Translations under genes and position numbers: made by a program
Part shown: in pieces, positions 46,601 to 55,359 of the stretch
Position numbering within the stretch: position 1 is the first letter of the stretch
How the letters are laid out: each line of letters starts with the position of its first letter
Notes under the pieces: generated by a model
What the model saw: the letters and a program-made list of their open reading frames with translations, nothing else
The model's database searches: none
What the model was told of the DNA's origin: nothing
From: Mycobacterium sp. 852002-50816_SCH5313054-b
Lineage (GTDB): Bacteria > Actinomycetota > Actinomycetes > Mycobacteriales > Mycobacteriaceae
Length of the DNA: 64,000 nt
Direction of reading: 5' to 3'
Assembly: GCF_001667185.1 (NCBI RefSeq)
Contig: NZ_LZIC01000027.1
Span: 87,106 to 151,105, forward strand

Positions 46601-46802
46601 CGGCAAGGCGGGCGCCGGCGGCGCCACCGTGCGCGAGCAGGACCCGCTGACGACGGCCGCGCGGGACGAATGGCGCGGCCTGGTGCGGCTGGCCGCCGAC
46701 GCGACGGCCGGGCCGCAGTTCGTCGCGCGGCGCAACGACGGGTGCGCGCACTGCCCGATCCGGCCGTGCTGTCCCGCCCACGCCGACGGGCCGGCGAAGT
46801 GA
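43647..46802 (+). CDS. adnA: AdnA subunit of the AdnAB helicase-nuclease
   Basis: 1051 residues. A UvrD-like motor with Walker A-like MRVLGGPGTGKSSLLVDAA near residue 30, LLLVDDAQQLDPQAAAL, GDPNQAVFGFRGGEG, and HAALGHEWDFVVIAGL. The C-terminal RecB-like nuclease has IVDIKTGKTPV with ALYQLAV, and a CAHCPIRPCC cluster near the end typical of Fe-S nucleases. AdnAB resects double-strand breaks in mycobacteria. ATG 43659 is an alternative start. Equivalent to Rv3202c; adnB overlaps by 4 bases. Confidence 0.94.
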   Translation: MHAAMSFTWDDEARAVLAPGLRGRMRVLGGPGTGKSSLLVDAAVARIGAGLEPESVLLLTGSGRIGVRARSALTTALLRSRSTGPCRAAVREPLVRTVHSYAYAVLRRAAERAGDAPPRLVTSAEQDAIIRELLAGDLADGPRAASAWPAHLRPALATAGFATELRNLLARCAERGVDPQELERLGRRCRRPDWAAAGQFARQYEQVMLLRAAVGTAAAQATTPALGAAELVGAALEAFAVDPELLAAERARIRLLLVDDAQQLDPQAAALVRALAAGTEATLVAGDPNQAVFGFRGGEGSGLCADDSPSVRLTVSHRCAPAVARAVSGIAGRLPGGSAGRHIDGTGPEDGSVTARLAASAHAEAAMIADALRRAHLIDGVPWSQMAVLVRSVPRAGARLPRALAAAGVPVAAPPSSGPLSDEPAVRALLTVLAAVADGLDGERALALLTGPIGRVDPVSLRQLRRTLQRANPDRAPRDFAGLLVEALGADTPCPGPQSRALRRVRAVLDAAARCDRDGQDPRYTLWAAWHRSGLQRRWLSAGERGGPAGARATRDLEAVTALFDITDHYVSRTPGASLRGLIEHVAALRLPGASDEPASQVEQVRVLSAHAALGHEWDFVVIAGLQDGLWPNTVPRGGVLSTQRLLDVLDGVGADASVRAPLLAEERRLLVAALGRARRRVLVTAVDADTGGADGEAALPSSFFSEIARWADGDGDPVAAQPISAPRVLSAAALVGRLRGVVCAPGGAVDDADRRCAAAQLARLAKAGVPGADPAGWHGLLPVSTSEPLRAGVQSVTLTPSTLQALTDCPLRWLAERHGGTNARDLRSTLGSVLHALIAGPDKTESELLAELDRAWKHLPFEAQWHAANELARHRAMVQAFFEWRAQTRGELTEVGVEVEVDGTLGTPRDGAVQGGEIRVCGRVDRLERDAAGRLVIVDIKTGKTPVSKDDAQQHAQLALYQLAVAEGMIAAGDEPGGARLVYVGKAGAGGATVREQDPLTTAARDEWRGLVRLAADATAGPQFVARRNDGCAHCPIRPCCPAHADGPAK

Positions 46803-49800
46803 ACCCGCGCTACACCCCCGACGAATTGGCCTGCGCGCTGGGGCTTTCCCCGCCCACCGCCGAGCAGGCCGCCGTCATCGCCGCGCCGCCGGGGCCGCTG
46901 GTCGTCATCGCCGGGGCCGGCGCCGGCAAGACCGAGACGATGGCCGCGCGGGTGGTGTGGCTCATCGCCAACGGCTACGCCGAACCCGGCCAGGTGCTCG
47001 GGTTGACGTTCACCCGCAAGGCGGCCGGCCAGCTGCTGCGCCGGGTGCGCTCCCGGCTGGCCCGGCTGGCCGGCATCGGCCTTGGCGGGGCCGCGGTGCC
47101 GGAGGGCGCCCCGGTGGTCAGCACCTACCACGCCTTCGCCGGCTCGCTGCTGCGCGACCACGGCCTGCTGTTGCCCGTCGAGCCGGACACCCGCCTGCTC
47201 AGCGAAACCGAGCTGTGGCAGCTGGCCTTCGACGTGGTCAACGGATACCGCGGGGAGTTGCGCACCGACAAGACCCCCGCCGCGGTCACCTCGATGGTGC
47301 TGCGGCTGTGGGGCCAGCTGGCCGAGCACCTGGTGGACACCGGCCAGCTCCGCGACACCCACGTCGAGCTGGAACGGTTGATCCACGCCCTGCCGGCGGG
47401 TCCCTACCAGCGCGACCGCGGGCCCAGCCAGTGGCTGTTGCGGTTGCTGGCCGCCCAGACCGAGCGCACCGAGCTGGTGCCGCTGCTCGATGCGCTGCAC
47501 GAGCGCATGCGCGCCGTCAAGGCGATGGACTTCGGCATGCAGATGGCCTCGGCCGCCCGGCTGGCGGTGGCCTTCCCGCAGGTCGGGGAGGAGCTGCGGA
47601 GCCGCTTCCGGGTGGTGCTGCTCGACGAGTACCAGGACACCGGGCACGCCCAGCGCATCGCGCTGTCGGGGCTGTTCGGCGGGGGGATCGACGACGGGCT
47701 GGCGCTGACGGCCGTCGGCGACCCGATCCAGTCGATCTACGGCTGGCGCGGCGCCTCGGCGACCAACCTGCCGCGGTTCACCACCGACTTCCCCCGCGCC
47801 GACGGCACGCCCGCGCCGGTATTGGAGCTGCGGACCAGCTGGCGCAACCCGCCCCGCGCCCTGCGGGTGGCCAACGCCATCTCGGCGGAGGCGCGGCGAC
47901 GCTCGGTTGCGGTGCACGCGTTGCGTTCCCGCCCGGACGCGCCGCCCGGCACCGTCCGCTGCGCGTTGCTCGCCGACGTGGCGGCCGAACGCGAGTGGAT
48001 CGCCGACCAGCTCCAGGAGCGCTACCGGCAGGCGCATGCCGACCGCGTCAGCCCGCCGACCGCCGCGGTGCTGGTGCGCCGCAACGCCGACGCCGCACCC
48101 GTCGCCGACGCGCTGCGCGCGCGCGGAATCCCGGTCGAGGTGGTGGGTTTGGCGGGGCTGCTGTCCGTTCCCGAGGTCGCCGACGTGGTGGCCATGCTGC
48201 GGCTGGTGGCCGACCCGACGGCCGGCGCGGCGGCCATGCGCGTGCTGACGGGACCGCGGTGGCGCCTCGGTGGCCGGGACCTCGCCGCGCTGTGGCAGCG
48301 GGCGCAGACGCTGGCCGGGGGTCGGGCGGGCGCGACGCCGTCGCCCGAGTCGATCGCGATGGCGGCCGGGCCCGATTCCGACGGCGCCTGCCTGGCCGAC
48401 GCGATCAGCGACCCCGGCCCGGCCGGCGCGTACTCGGCGGCGGGATACCGGCGCATCACGGCGCTGGCCGCCGAAGTCGGTTCCCTGCGCGGCCATCTCG
48501 GCCATTCCCTGCCCGACCTGGTCGCCGAGGTGCGCCGCGTGCTGGGTGTCGACTGCGAGGTCCGGGCGGCCGCCGCGGCGCAGCCCTGGACCGGAGCCGA
48601 ACACCTCGACGCCTTCGCCGACGTCGTGGCCGCGTACGCCGAACGGACGACGGACGCGTCGGTGGCATCGGTGGCCGGCCTGCTGGCCTACCTGGACGTC
48701 GCCGAGCAAGTCGAGAACGGCTTGCCGCCCGCCGTGCCGACGGTGGCGCGGGACCGGGTTCAGGTCCTCACCGTGCACTCCGCGAAGGGTCTGGAGTGGC
48801 AGGTGGTCGCGGTCGCGCACCTGTCGGGCGGAATCTTCCCCTCGACGGCGTCGCGCAGTACGTGGCTCACCGACGCCGCCGAGTTGCCGCCGCTGCTGCG
48901 CGGCGACCGCGCCGCGGCCGGCTCGCTGGGCATCCCGGTGCTGGACACCTCCGACGTCACCAACCGAAAGCAGCTGTCCGACAAGATCTTCGAGCATCGC
49001 CGCCAGCTCGAGCAGCGGCGCATCGACGAGGAACGCCGGCTGCTGTACGTCGCCATCACCCGCGCCGAGGACACCCTGCTGGTCTCGGGCCATCAATGGG
49101 GGTCCACCGGCGTCAAACCCCGGGGCCCCTCGGAATTCCTGTGCGAGCTCAAGGACGTCATCGACGGTTCGGTCGCGGGCGGCGATCCGTGCGGCGCGGT
49201 GGACGAATGGGCGCCCACGCCGGCCGACGGCGAGCGAAACCCCATGCGCGACAACGTCGTCGAGGCGATGTGGCCCGCCGACCCGCTGGACGCTCGCCGC
49301 GGCGACGTCGAGGCCGGCGCCGCGCTGGTGGCCCGGGCCATGTCGGCCGACATCGGGGAGCCCGGCGCCGACGCCGAGGGCTGGGCCGTCGACGTCGACG
49401 CGTTGCTGGCCGAGCGGGCGCGCTCGGAGCGCCGCGCCGCCCGAACCCTGCCCAGCCAGCTGTCGGTCAGCGGGCTGGTGGACCTGGCCCGCGACCCCGC
49501 GGCCGCCGCGCAGCGGCTGGTGCACCGGCTGCCCACCCGGCCGGACCCCCATGCCTCGCTGGGCACCGCCTTTCACGCCTGGGTGCAGCAGTTCTACGGC
49601 GCCGATTCGCTGTTCGACCTCGGCGACCTGCCGGGCGCGGCCGACTCCGGCGTCGGCGACGTCGAGGAATTGGCGGCCTTGCAGGCGACGTTCGCCGAAT
49701 CGCGCTGGGCGGCCCGCACGCCGGTGGCCGTCGAGGTGCCGTTCGACATGCCGATCGGCGACACCGTGGTGCGCGGTCGCATCGACGCCGTGTTCGCCGA

Positions 49801-50062
49801 CCCCGACGGCGGCGCCACCGTCGTGGACTGGAAGACCGGCGAGCCGCCGCGCGGGGCGGAAGCGATGCGCCAGGCCGCCGTGCAGCTGGCGGTGTACCGG
49901 TTGGCGTGGGCGGCGTTGTCCGGAGTTCCGGAGTCCGCGGTGCGCACCGCCTTCTACTACGTGCGCACCGGCGCCACGGTCACGCCCGATGAACTGCCGG
50001 AACCCGCCGAACTGGCCGCGTTGCTCGCCGGTCCCGCCGGCGGCGGCGCCGTGGCGGTGTGA
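46799..50062 (+). CDS. adnB: AdnB subunit of the AdnAB helicase-nuclease
   Basis: 1087 residues from GTG 46799, which overlaps the adnA stop as GTGA. Motifs: Walker A IAGAGAGKTETMAARV (about 38-52), LTFTRKAAGQLL, LLDEYQDTGHAQRI, GDPIQSIYGWRGA, HSAKGLEWQVVAVAHL, and RLLYVAITRAEDTLLVSG. The C-terminal nuclease has VVDWKTGEPP and QLAVYRLAW. AdnB is the main 3'-5' translocase with its own nuclease. Equivalent to Rv3201c. A 308-codon extension open upstream is antisense to no gene but lies inside adnA and is rejected. Confidence 0.94.
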   Translation: MNPRYTPDELACALGLSPPTAEQAAVIAAPPGPLVVIAGAGAGKTETMAARVVWLIANGYAEPGQVLGLTFTRKAAGQLLRRVRSRLARLAGIGLGGAAVPEGAPVVSTYHAFAGSLLRDHGLLLPVEPDTRLLSETELWQLAFDVVNGYRGELRTDKTPAAVTSMVLRLWGQLAEHLVDTGQLRDTHVELERLIHALPAGPYQRDRGPSQWLLRLLAAQTERTELVPLLDALHERMRAVKAMDFGMQMASAARLAVAFPQVGEELRSRFRVVLLDEYQDTGHAQRIALSGLFGGGIDDGLALTAVGDPIQSIYGWRGASATNLPRFTTDFPRADGTPAPVLELRTSWRNPPRALRVANAISAEARRRSVAVHALRSRPDAPPGTVRCALLADVAAEREWIADQLQERYRQAHADRVSPPTAAVLVRRNADAAPVADALRARGIPVEVVGLAGLLSVPEVADVVAMLRLVADPTAGAAAMRVLTGPRWRLGGRDLAALWQRAQTLAGGRAGATPSPESIAMAAGPDSDGACLADAISDPGPAGAYSAAGYRRITALAAEVGSLRGHLGHSLPDLVAEVRRVLGVDCEVRAAAAAQPWTGAEHLDAFADVVAAYAERTTDASVASVAGLLAYLDVAEQVENGLPPAVPTVARDRVQVLTVHSAKGLEWQVVAVAHLSGGIFPSTASRSTWLTDAAELPPLLRGDRAAAGSLGIPVLDTSDVTNRKQLSDKIFEHRRQLEQRRIDEERRLLYVAITRAEDTLLVSGHQWGSTGVKPRGPSEFLCELKDVIDGSVAGGDPCGAVDEWAPTPADGERNPMRDNVVEAMWPADPLDARRGDVEAGAALVARAMSADIGEPGADAEGWAVDVDALLAERARSERRAARTLPSQLSVSGLVDLARDPAAAAQRLVHRLPTRPDPHASLGTAFHAWVQQFYGADSLFDLGDLPGAADSGVGDVEELAALQATFAESRWAARTPVAVEVPFDMPIGDTVVRGRIDAVFADPDGGATVVDWKTGEPPRGAEAMRQAAVQLAVYRLAWAALSGVPESAVRTAFYYVRTGATVTPDELPEPAELAALLAGPAGGGAVAV

Positions 50063-50155
50063 GGTGTGCCGCTCGCGTCATGGGCGGCCCGCCAGCGTGG
50101 TTACATAGGAGTCGTGCGTGTCTCGTGCGCTGGGTTCAGCCGATGACGGAGCGCC

Positions 50156-51226
50156 GTGGGCAACGGTAGGGCGCGCAAGCTGAGCGGTCTGGACGAGACG
50201 CTGACCGCCCAGCCGGGTCATCAGCTCGTCGGCGTGCTGCGCATCCCCGAGGACCACGCCAGTCCCACCCGAGTCATCGCGCGCCGGGTGGCGATCGCGC
50301 TGCTGGTGTTGTTCGGCGCCGCCGTCATCGTCTATCTGGACGCCGGCGGCTACCGCGACCTGCGCGGCCGGCCGCTGACCTTCCTGGATTGCCTCTATTT
50401 CTCGGCGGTGTCGCTGTCCACCACCGGCTACGGCGACATCACGCCGTACACCGAGACGGCGCGACTGGTCCATACCGTGATCTTCACGCCGCTGCGGATC
50501 GCGTTTTTGGCCGTGCTCGTCGGCACGACGCTCGAGGTGCTTTCGGAGCGGTCGCGACAAGCGTGGAAGATCCAGCGTTGGAGGAGCAAAGTGCGCAACC
50601 ACACCGTCGTGATCGGCTACGGCACCAAGGGCAAAACGGCGGTCGCGGCCATTCTCGGCGACGAGGACGCTCAGGGCGAGGTCGTCGTCGTCGACACCGA
50701 CCGGTCCGCCCTCGAACACGCCGTGTCGGCCGGCCTGGTCACCGTCCACGGCGACGCCACGAAATCCGACGTGCTGCGGCTCGCCGGGGCGCAACACGCG
50801 GCGTCGATCGTCGTCGCCACCAGCCGCGACGACACCGCCGTCCTCGTCACGCTGACGGCTCGGGAGATCGCGCCGAAGGCCAAGATCGTCGCGTCGATCC
50901 GGGAGGCCGAGAACCAGCACCTGTTGCAGCAGTCGGGCGCCGACTCGGTGGTGGTGTCCTCGGAGACCGCGGGCCGGCTGCTCGGCCTCGCCACCACCAC
51001 GCCGAGCGTCGTGGAGATGATCGAGGACCTGCTGACCCCCGACGCCGGGCTGGCGATCGCCGAACGCGAGGTCGAGCAGACCGAGATCGGCGGATCCCCA
51101 AGGCATTTGCGCGACATCGTGCTGGGCGTGGTGCGCGACGGCCACCTGCTGCGCATCGGCGCCCCCGAGGTGGACGCGATCGAGGCCAGCGACCGGCTGC
51201 TCTACATCCGGCACGCGGGGCACTAG
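50156..51226 (+). CDS. Potassium channel with RCK (TrkA-N) domain
   Basis: 356 residues. Two transmembrane helices flank a pore loop with the selectivity filter STTGYGD (about 85-91). The cytoplasmic RCK domain starts HTVVIGYGTKGKTAVAAIL and binds nucleotide via VVVVDTDRSAL; a TrkA-C-like end follows (LRDIVLGVVRDGHLLRIG). It should conduct K+ through the inner membrane, gated by ligand. Equivalent to Rv3200c. GTG start; nudC begins 8 bases later. Confidence 0.9.
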   Translation: MGNGRARKLSGLDETLTAQPGHQLVGVLRIPEDHASPTRVIARRVAIALLVLFGAAVIVYLDAGGYRDLRGRPLTFLDCLYFSAVSLSTTGYGDITPYTETARLVHTVIFTPLRIAFLAVLVGTTLEVLSERSRQAWKIQRWRSKVRNHTVVIGYGTKGKTAVAAILGDEDAQGEVVVVDTDRSALEHAVSAGLVTVHGDATKSDVLRLAGAQHAASIVVATSRDDTAVLVTLTAREIAPKAKIVASIREAENQHLLQQSGADSVVVSSETAGRLLGLATTTPSVVEMIEDLLTPDAGLAIAEREVEQTEIGGSPRHLRDIVLGVVRDGHLLRIGAPEVDAIEASDRLLYIRHAGH

Positions 51227-51234
51227 GGCAGCGC

Positions 51235-52158
51235 GTGGATTTTCAGCTGCAGAGCGTTCCGCTGCTCTCACGCGTCGGCGCCGACCGCGCCGACCAGCTG
51301 CGCACCGACGTCGACGCGGCGGCCGCGGGATGGGCGGATGCGGCGCTGCTGCGGGTGGATTCGCGCAACCAGGTGTTGGTCGTCGAGGGCCGGGTGCTGC
51401 TCGGGAACGCGGCCGCGCTGGCCGACAAGCCGCCGCCGGAAGCGGTATTTCTGGGCCGCATCGAGGGCGGCCGACACGTCTGGGCCGTCCGCGGCGCGCT
51501 GCAGGCGCCCGAGGATCCCGACGTGCAGGCCGAGGTGGTGAACCTGCGCAGCCTCGGCCGCATCTTCGACGACACCAGCAGCCAACTCGTGTCCGCGGCC
51601 CTCGCGCTGCTGAATTGGCATGACAGCGCGCGATTCAGCGCGGTGGACGGCGCGGCGACGAGGCCGGCCCGAGGGGGCTGGGCGCGGGTCAACCCGGTCA
51701 CCGGTCACGAGGAGTTCCCGCGCATCGACCCGGCGGTGATCTGCCTCGTCCATGACGGCGGCGACCGTGCGGTGCTGGCCCGCCAGGCGGTGTGGCCGGA
51801 GCGGATGTTCTCCCTGCTGGCCGGGTTCGTGGAGGCCGGCGAGTCCTTCGAAGTGTGCGTCGCGCGGGAGATCCGCGAAGAAATCGGCCTGACCGTGCGT
51901 GACGTGCGCTACCTCGGCAGCCAGCCCTGGCCGTTCCCGCGCTCGCTGATGGTCGGCTTCCACGCCGTGGGCGACCCGGACGAGGAGTTCTCGTTCAACG
52001 ACGGCGAGATCGCCGAGGCGCAATGGTTCACCCGCGACGAGGTGCGCGCGGCGCTGGACGCCGGCGACTGGAGCAGCTCGTCCGACTCGAAACTGCTTCT
52101 GCCCGGGTCGATTTCGATCGCGCGGGTGATCATCGAGTCCTGGGCCGGGCTGGACTGA
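51235..52158 (+). CDS. nudC: NAD(H) pyrophosphatase / NADH decapping Nudix hydrolase NudC
   Basis: 307 residues. The Nudix box is GFVEAGESFEVCVAREIREE then IGL; SQPWPFPRS, the NADH-specific motif, follows it. NudC splits NADH (and NAD caps on RNA) to NMNH and AMP. The zinc ribbon of E. coli NudC is lost: the four Cys positions in ARFSAVDGAATRPARGG and RVNPVTGHEEFPR are Ser, Asp, Asn and Thr. GTG 51235 is chosen by comparison with Rv3199c. Confidence 0.92.
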   Translation: MDFQLQSVPLLSRVGADRADQLRTDVDAAAAGWADAALLRVDSRNQVLVVEGRVLLGNAAALADKPPPEAVFLGRIEGGRHVWAVRGALQAPEDPDVQAEVVNLRSLGRIFDDTSSQLVSAALALLNWHDSARFSAVDGAATRPARGGWARVNPVTGHEEFPRIDPAVICLVHDGGDRAVLARQAVWPERMFSLLAGFVEAGESFEVCVAREIREEIGLTVRDVRYLGSQPWPFPRSLMVGFHAVGDPDEEFSFNDGEIAEAQWFTRDEVRAALDAGDWSSSSDSKLLLPGSISIARVIIESWAGLD

Positions 52159-52163
52159 GCGGC

Positions 52164-52415
52164 CTAGCCGACCTCGGCCAGCTTCGCCTTGACCTGGGCC
52201 GCGCTCGGGTTGGTCAGCGTGGACCCGTCGTCGAACTTCACCGTCGGGACCGTCCGGTTGCCGCCGTTGACCGAACCGACGAACTCCGCCGCGGCCGGGT
52301 CCTGCTCGATGTCGACCTCGTCGTAGGAGATCGCCTCGGCCTTGAGCGCCGTCTTGAGCCGATGGCAGAAGCCACACCAGGACGTCGTGTAAACCGTGAG
52401 CGGGGAGTTGGCCAT
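52164..52415 (-). CDS. mrx1: Mycoredoxin-1
   Basis: 83 residues of glutaredoxin fold: VYTTSWCGFCHRLKTAL with CxxC active site near 12-15, and the TVPTVKF cis-Pro loop. Mycoredoxin reduces mycothiol mixed disulfides. ATG 52415 is chosen; the frame is open for 16 more codons. Equivalent to Rv3198A. Convergent with nudC (5-base gap), divergent from uvrD2. Confidence 0.92.
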   Translation of the reverse strand: MANSPLTVYTTSWCGFCHRLKTALKAEAISYDEVDIEQDPAAAEFVGSVNGGNRTVPTVKFDDGSTLTNPSAAQVKAKLAEVG

Positions 52416-52528
52416 AGCCCGGTAAACGTAGCGCAGCGGCGACGCATTCCGCGAGCAACGCAAGTCACGCGCGCGCTGCGGCGTGTTTGTCGGCGACTCC
52501 TGCTTTCATGGAAGCCAAGATGAAGCCC

Positions 52529-54622
52529 ATGCCGATGGTCGCCGACGCACTGACCGCCGAGCTGGACGACGAGCAGCGCGAGGCGGTGTTGGCTCCCCGG
52601 GGGCCGGTCTGCGTGCTCGCGGGCGCCGGGACGGGGAAGACCCGCACCATCACGCACCGGATCGCCCAGCTGGTCGCGGGCGGTCACGTGTCCGCCGGTC
52701 AGGTCCTGGCGGTCACTTTCACCCAGCGGGCCGCGGGCGAGATGCGCTCCAGGCTGCGCGCGCTGGCCACCACCGGTTCGGGGGTGGGCGCCGTGCAGGC
52801 CCTGACCTTCCACGCGGCCGCGCACCGCCAGCTGCGTTACTTCTGGCCGCGGGTGGTCGGCGACACCGGCTGGCAGCTGCTCGACAGCAAGTTCCCCGTC
52901 GTGGCCAGGGCCGCCAGCCGCTGCCGGATGAACGTCAGCACCGACGACGTGCGCGACCTGGCCGGGGAGATCGAGTGGGCCAAGGCGTCGCTCATCGGCC
53001 CCGAGGAGTATCCGTCGGCGGTGGCCGACGTGGGCCGGGATGCCCCGATGGACGCCACGCAGATCGCGGCCGTCTACTCCGCCTACGAGGCACTCAAGGT
53101 GCGCGACGAGTCGATGGCGCTGCTGGACTTCGACGACCTGCTGCTGCACACCGCGGCCGCCATCGAGAACGACGCGGCCGTGGCCGAGGAGTTCCGCGAC
53201 CGGTACCGCTGCTTTGTGGTCGACGAGTATCAAGACGTCACCCCGCTGCAGCAGCGCGTGCTCGCGGCGTGGCTCGGCGGTCGCGACGACCTCACCGTCG
53301 TCGGCGACGCCAACCAGACCATCTACTCGTTCACCGGGGCCACGCCGCGGTTCCTGCTCGACTTCTCGCGGCGGTTCCCCGACGCCACGGTGGTGCGCCT
53401 GGAACGCGACTACCGGTCCACCCCCCAGGTGGTGTCGCTGGCCAACCAGGTGATCGCCGCGGCGCGCGGCCGGGTCGCCGGCAGCAAGCTGCAGCTGTCC
53501 GGCCAGCGCGCGCCCGGCCCGGCGCCGTCGTTTCGCGAGCACCCCGACGAAACCGCCGAGGCCGCCGCGGTCGCGAAGTCGATCGGCCTGCTGATCGAAT
53601 CCGGCACCCCGCCCTCCGAGATCGCGGTGCTCTATCGGGTCAACGCGCAATCCGAGGGCTACGAGGAGGCCCTGACCGAGGCCGGCATCACCTACCAGAT
53701 CCGCGGCGGGGAGGGCTTTTTCAACCGCCAGGAGATCAAGCAGGCGCTGCTGGCGCTGCAGCGCGCGGCCGACCGGGCAGAAGAGGGCCCGCTACCCGCC
53801 GTCGTCCGCGCGGTGCTGGAGCCCCTGGGGCTGACGGCCGAGGAACCGACCGGCACCCGGGCCAGGGATCGCTGGGAGGCGCTGTCCGGGCTGGCCGAGC
53901 TGGTCGACGACGAAGTGGCGCAGCGCCCGCAGCTCGACCTGGCGAGCCTGGTGGCCGAGCTGCGCCTGCGCGCCGACGCGCGGCACCCACCGGTGGTGCA
54001 GGGCGTCACGCTGGCCTCGCTGCACGCCGCCAAGGGACTCGAGTGGGACGCGGTGTTCCTGGTCGGATTGGCCGACGGCACGCTGCCCATTTCGCACGCG
54101 CTGGCGCACGGTCCCGAAAGCGAGGCCGTCGAGGAGGAGCGCCGGCTGCTCTACGTCGGAATCACCAGGGCGCGAATCCATTTGGCGCTCAGCTGGGCGC
54201 TGGCCCGCAGCCCGGGCGGACGGCAGAGCCGCAAGCCGTCGCGGTTCCTCAACGGCATCGCGCCGCAGGCCCGCGCCGACGCCGCGCCGGCCAAGTCCCG
54301 GCGCGCCCGGGGCGTCGCCACCCGCTGCCGGATCTGCAACAACAACCTGACCACCCCGGCGGCCATCATGCTGCGGCGGTGCGAGACGTGCGCGGCCGAC
54401 ATCGACGAGGAGTTGTTGCTGCGGCTCAAGGCCTGGCGCCTGGACGTGGCCAAGGAACAGAAGGTGCCCGCGTACGTCGTGTTCAGCGACAACACCCTGA
54501 TCGCGATCGCGGAGCTGCTGCCGGGTGACGAATCGGCGCTGATCGCGATCCCGGGCATCGGTGCGCGCAAGCTCGAACAGTACGGGCCCGACGTGCTGGA
54601 GCTGGTCCGCGCCGCCCGCTGA
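52529..54622 (+). CDS. uvrD2: ATP-dependent DNA helicase UvrD2
   Basis: 697 residues. Walker [18 protein letters not shown] (about 30-46), [79 protein letters not shown] four-Cys zinc module RCRICNNN...CETC and a C-terminal HRDC domain ([13 protein letters not shown] to [13 protein letters not shown]) are the marks of UvrD2. It unwinds DNA 3'-5'. The start is uncertain; ATG 52529 aligns with Rv3198c, while ATG 52508 and TTG 52487 are in frame upstream. Confidence 0.93.
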   Translation: MPMVADALTAELDDEQREAVLAPRGPVCVLAGAGTGKTRTITHRIAQLVAGGHVSAGQVLAVTFTQRAAGEMRSRLRALATTGSGVGAVQALTFHAAAHRQLRYFWPRVVGDTGWQLLDSKFPVVARAASRCRMNVSTDDVRDLAGEIEWAKASLIGPEEYPSAVADVGRDAPMDATQIAAVYSAYEALKVRDESMALLDFDDLLLHTAAAIENDAAVAEEFRDRYRCFVVDEYQDVTPLQQRVLAAWLGGRDDLTVVGDANQTIYSFTGATPRFLLDFSRRFPDATVVRLERDYRSTPQVVSLANQVIAAARGRVAGSKLQLSGQRAPGPAPSFREHPDETAEAAAVAKSIGLLIESGTPPSEIAVLYRVNAQSEGYEEALTEAGITYQIRGGEGFFNRQEIKQALLALQRAADRAEEGPLPAVVRAVLEPLGLTAEEPTGTRARDRWEALSGLAELVDDEVAQRPQLDLASLVAELRLRADARHPPVVQGVTLASLHAAKGLEWDAVFLVGLADGTLPISHALAHGPESEAVEEERRLLYVGITRARIHLALSWALARSPGGRQSRKPSRFLNGIAPQARADAAPAKSRRARGVATRCRICNNNLTTPAAIMLRRCETCAADIDEELLLRLKAWRLDVAKEQKVPAYVVFSDNTLIAIAELLPGDESALIAIPGIGARKLEQYGPDVLELVRAAR

Positions 54623-54639
54623 CGGAAAATCCCAGGTCA

Positions 54640-54680
54640 GAAAATCGGTTGTGGGGACCGGCCGCTACCATTTACCCTCG
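54640..54680 (+). promoter_or_regulatory. Putative whiB7 promoter with AT-rich element
   Basis: AAAATC (54641-54646) lies just before a TTGTGG -35-like hexamer (54649-54654), with a TTTACC -10-like element at 54671. WhiB7 promoters are known to carry an AT-rich box upstream of the -35 that the WhiB7 AT-hook contacts; whiB7 activates itself. Positions are approximate. Confidence 0.5.
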
Positions 54681-54720
54681 AAACCGCACATTGCTGCCAG
54701 CTGAGAGGAGGGTCGCCACG

Positions 54721-54870
54721 ATGATCACCAACGCGTTCGGTGTAGGCGTGGCGGCCGCGGTGCTGATCGCGGCTACCTCCCATGCCGCCCACGCCGCCGT
54801 GCCGGCGGCAGCGGTCAAGCACCGTGTCGCCGCCGCGACCGACGCGTCCGTGGATGGGGGCCATACCTAA
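54721..54870 (+). CDS. whiB7 leader ORF (49 codons)
   Basis: A 49-codon ORF, MITNAFGVGVAAAVLIAATS leading to a C-terminal DASVDGGHT, with GAGGAGG upstream of ATG 54721. It is in the transcribed leader of whiB7, which in mycobacteria is known to contain a regulatory upstream ORF. Its last codons contain TCCGTGG, which can pair with the 5' arm of the following terminator, so ribosome position should decide whether whiB7 is transcribed. The peptide itself is hydrophobic and Ala-rich, resembling a signal peptide, but a separate function is not implied. Confidence 0.7.
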   Translation: MITNAFGVGVAAAVLIAATSHAAHAAVPAAAVKHRVAAATDASVDGGHT

Positions 54871-54887
54871 CTAGCCCCCCTTGAAGA

Positions 54888-54931
54888 TGGCCACGGACCC
54901 GAAGTCAGCAGGATCCGTGGCCACAGTTTTT
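54888..54931 (+). terminator. Intrinsic terminator / attenuator in the whiB7 leader
   Basis: TGGCCACGGA (54888-54897) and TCCGTGGCCA (54914-54923) form a 10-base-pair stem, followed by CAGTTTTT: a true Rho-independent terminator with a T-run, rare in mycobacteria. It ends transcription 70 bases before whiB7. A second TCCGTGG at 54847-54853 inside the leader ORF can pair with 54891-54897 and break the stem (antiterminator). A GGGGGC/GCCCCC hairpin (54856-54879) spans the ORF stop. Confidence 0.8.
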
Positions 54932-55003
54932 GGGTCGACAGCCGCCCAACCTGGTCCGGATCACGAAGGACAACCACCCGACCAGGAAGCAGGTGAGCAG
55001 GAC

Positions 55004-55273
55004 ATGTCGGCATTGCGAGTCGGAAGACCGACGCTGCCGGAATTGCCTTGTCACGTCAACGATCCCGACCTGTGGTTCGCCGAGGCCCCGGCCGACCTCG
55101 AGCGCGCCAAGACGCTGTGCGCGGCCTGCCCGGTCCGGCGGCAGTGCCTGGCCGCGGCGCTGGACCGGGCCGAACCGTGGGGTGTCTGGGGCGGTGAAAT
55201 CCTCGAGCGCGGCTCGATCGTGAGCCGCAAGCGCCCGCGCGGCCGCCCTCGCAAGGACGTCGTCGCGGCCTAG
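55004..55273 (+). CDS. whiB7: Transcriptional activator WhiB7
   Basis: 89 residues. C16, C39, C42 and C48 bind the [4Fe-4S] cluster; WGVWGGE at 59-65 is the turn that contacts sigma factor; RGRPRK at 79-84 is the AT-hook unique to WhiB7. It activates intrinsic resistance genes (efflux, erm, eis) when ribosome-targeting drugs or starvation are sensed. Expression is set by autoactivation and the upstream attenuator. Equivalent to Rv3197A. Confidence 0.95.
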   Translation: MSALRVGRPTLPELPCHVNDPDLWFAEAPADLERAKTLCAACPVRRQCLAAALDRAEPWGVWGGEILERGSIVSRKRPRGRPRKDVVAA

Positions 55274-55283
55274 GACGAACTGG

Positions 55284-55348
55284 GCCGCGAAAGTGCAACT
55301 GCCGACGCGTTTTCCGAGCGAGACCGTCGGTAGTTGCACCCTCGCGGC
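55284..55348. terminator. Imperfect inverted repeat at the convergent whiB7/ABC1 junction
   Basis: GCCGCGAAAGTGCAACTGCC and the downstream GGTAGTTGCACCCTCGCGGC form about 23-base arms with three mismatches around a 19-base loop. Fourth member of the set of hairpins described at 8722. Confidence 0.6.
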
Positions 55349-55359
55349 GCTAGGGCGGC

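Noticed and set aside
43662..46781. 1039-codon open frame antisense to adnA, and the similar 1062-codon frame at 46388-49576
   Set aside because: Their composition (Arg/Gly/His/Gln-rich, no domains) is the mirror of high-GC codon bias; adnA and adnB motifs are on the plus strand.
45875..46798. N-terminal extension of adnB
   Set aside because: It lies inside adnA in another frame; the GTGA overlap at 46799 gives the expected start and length.
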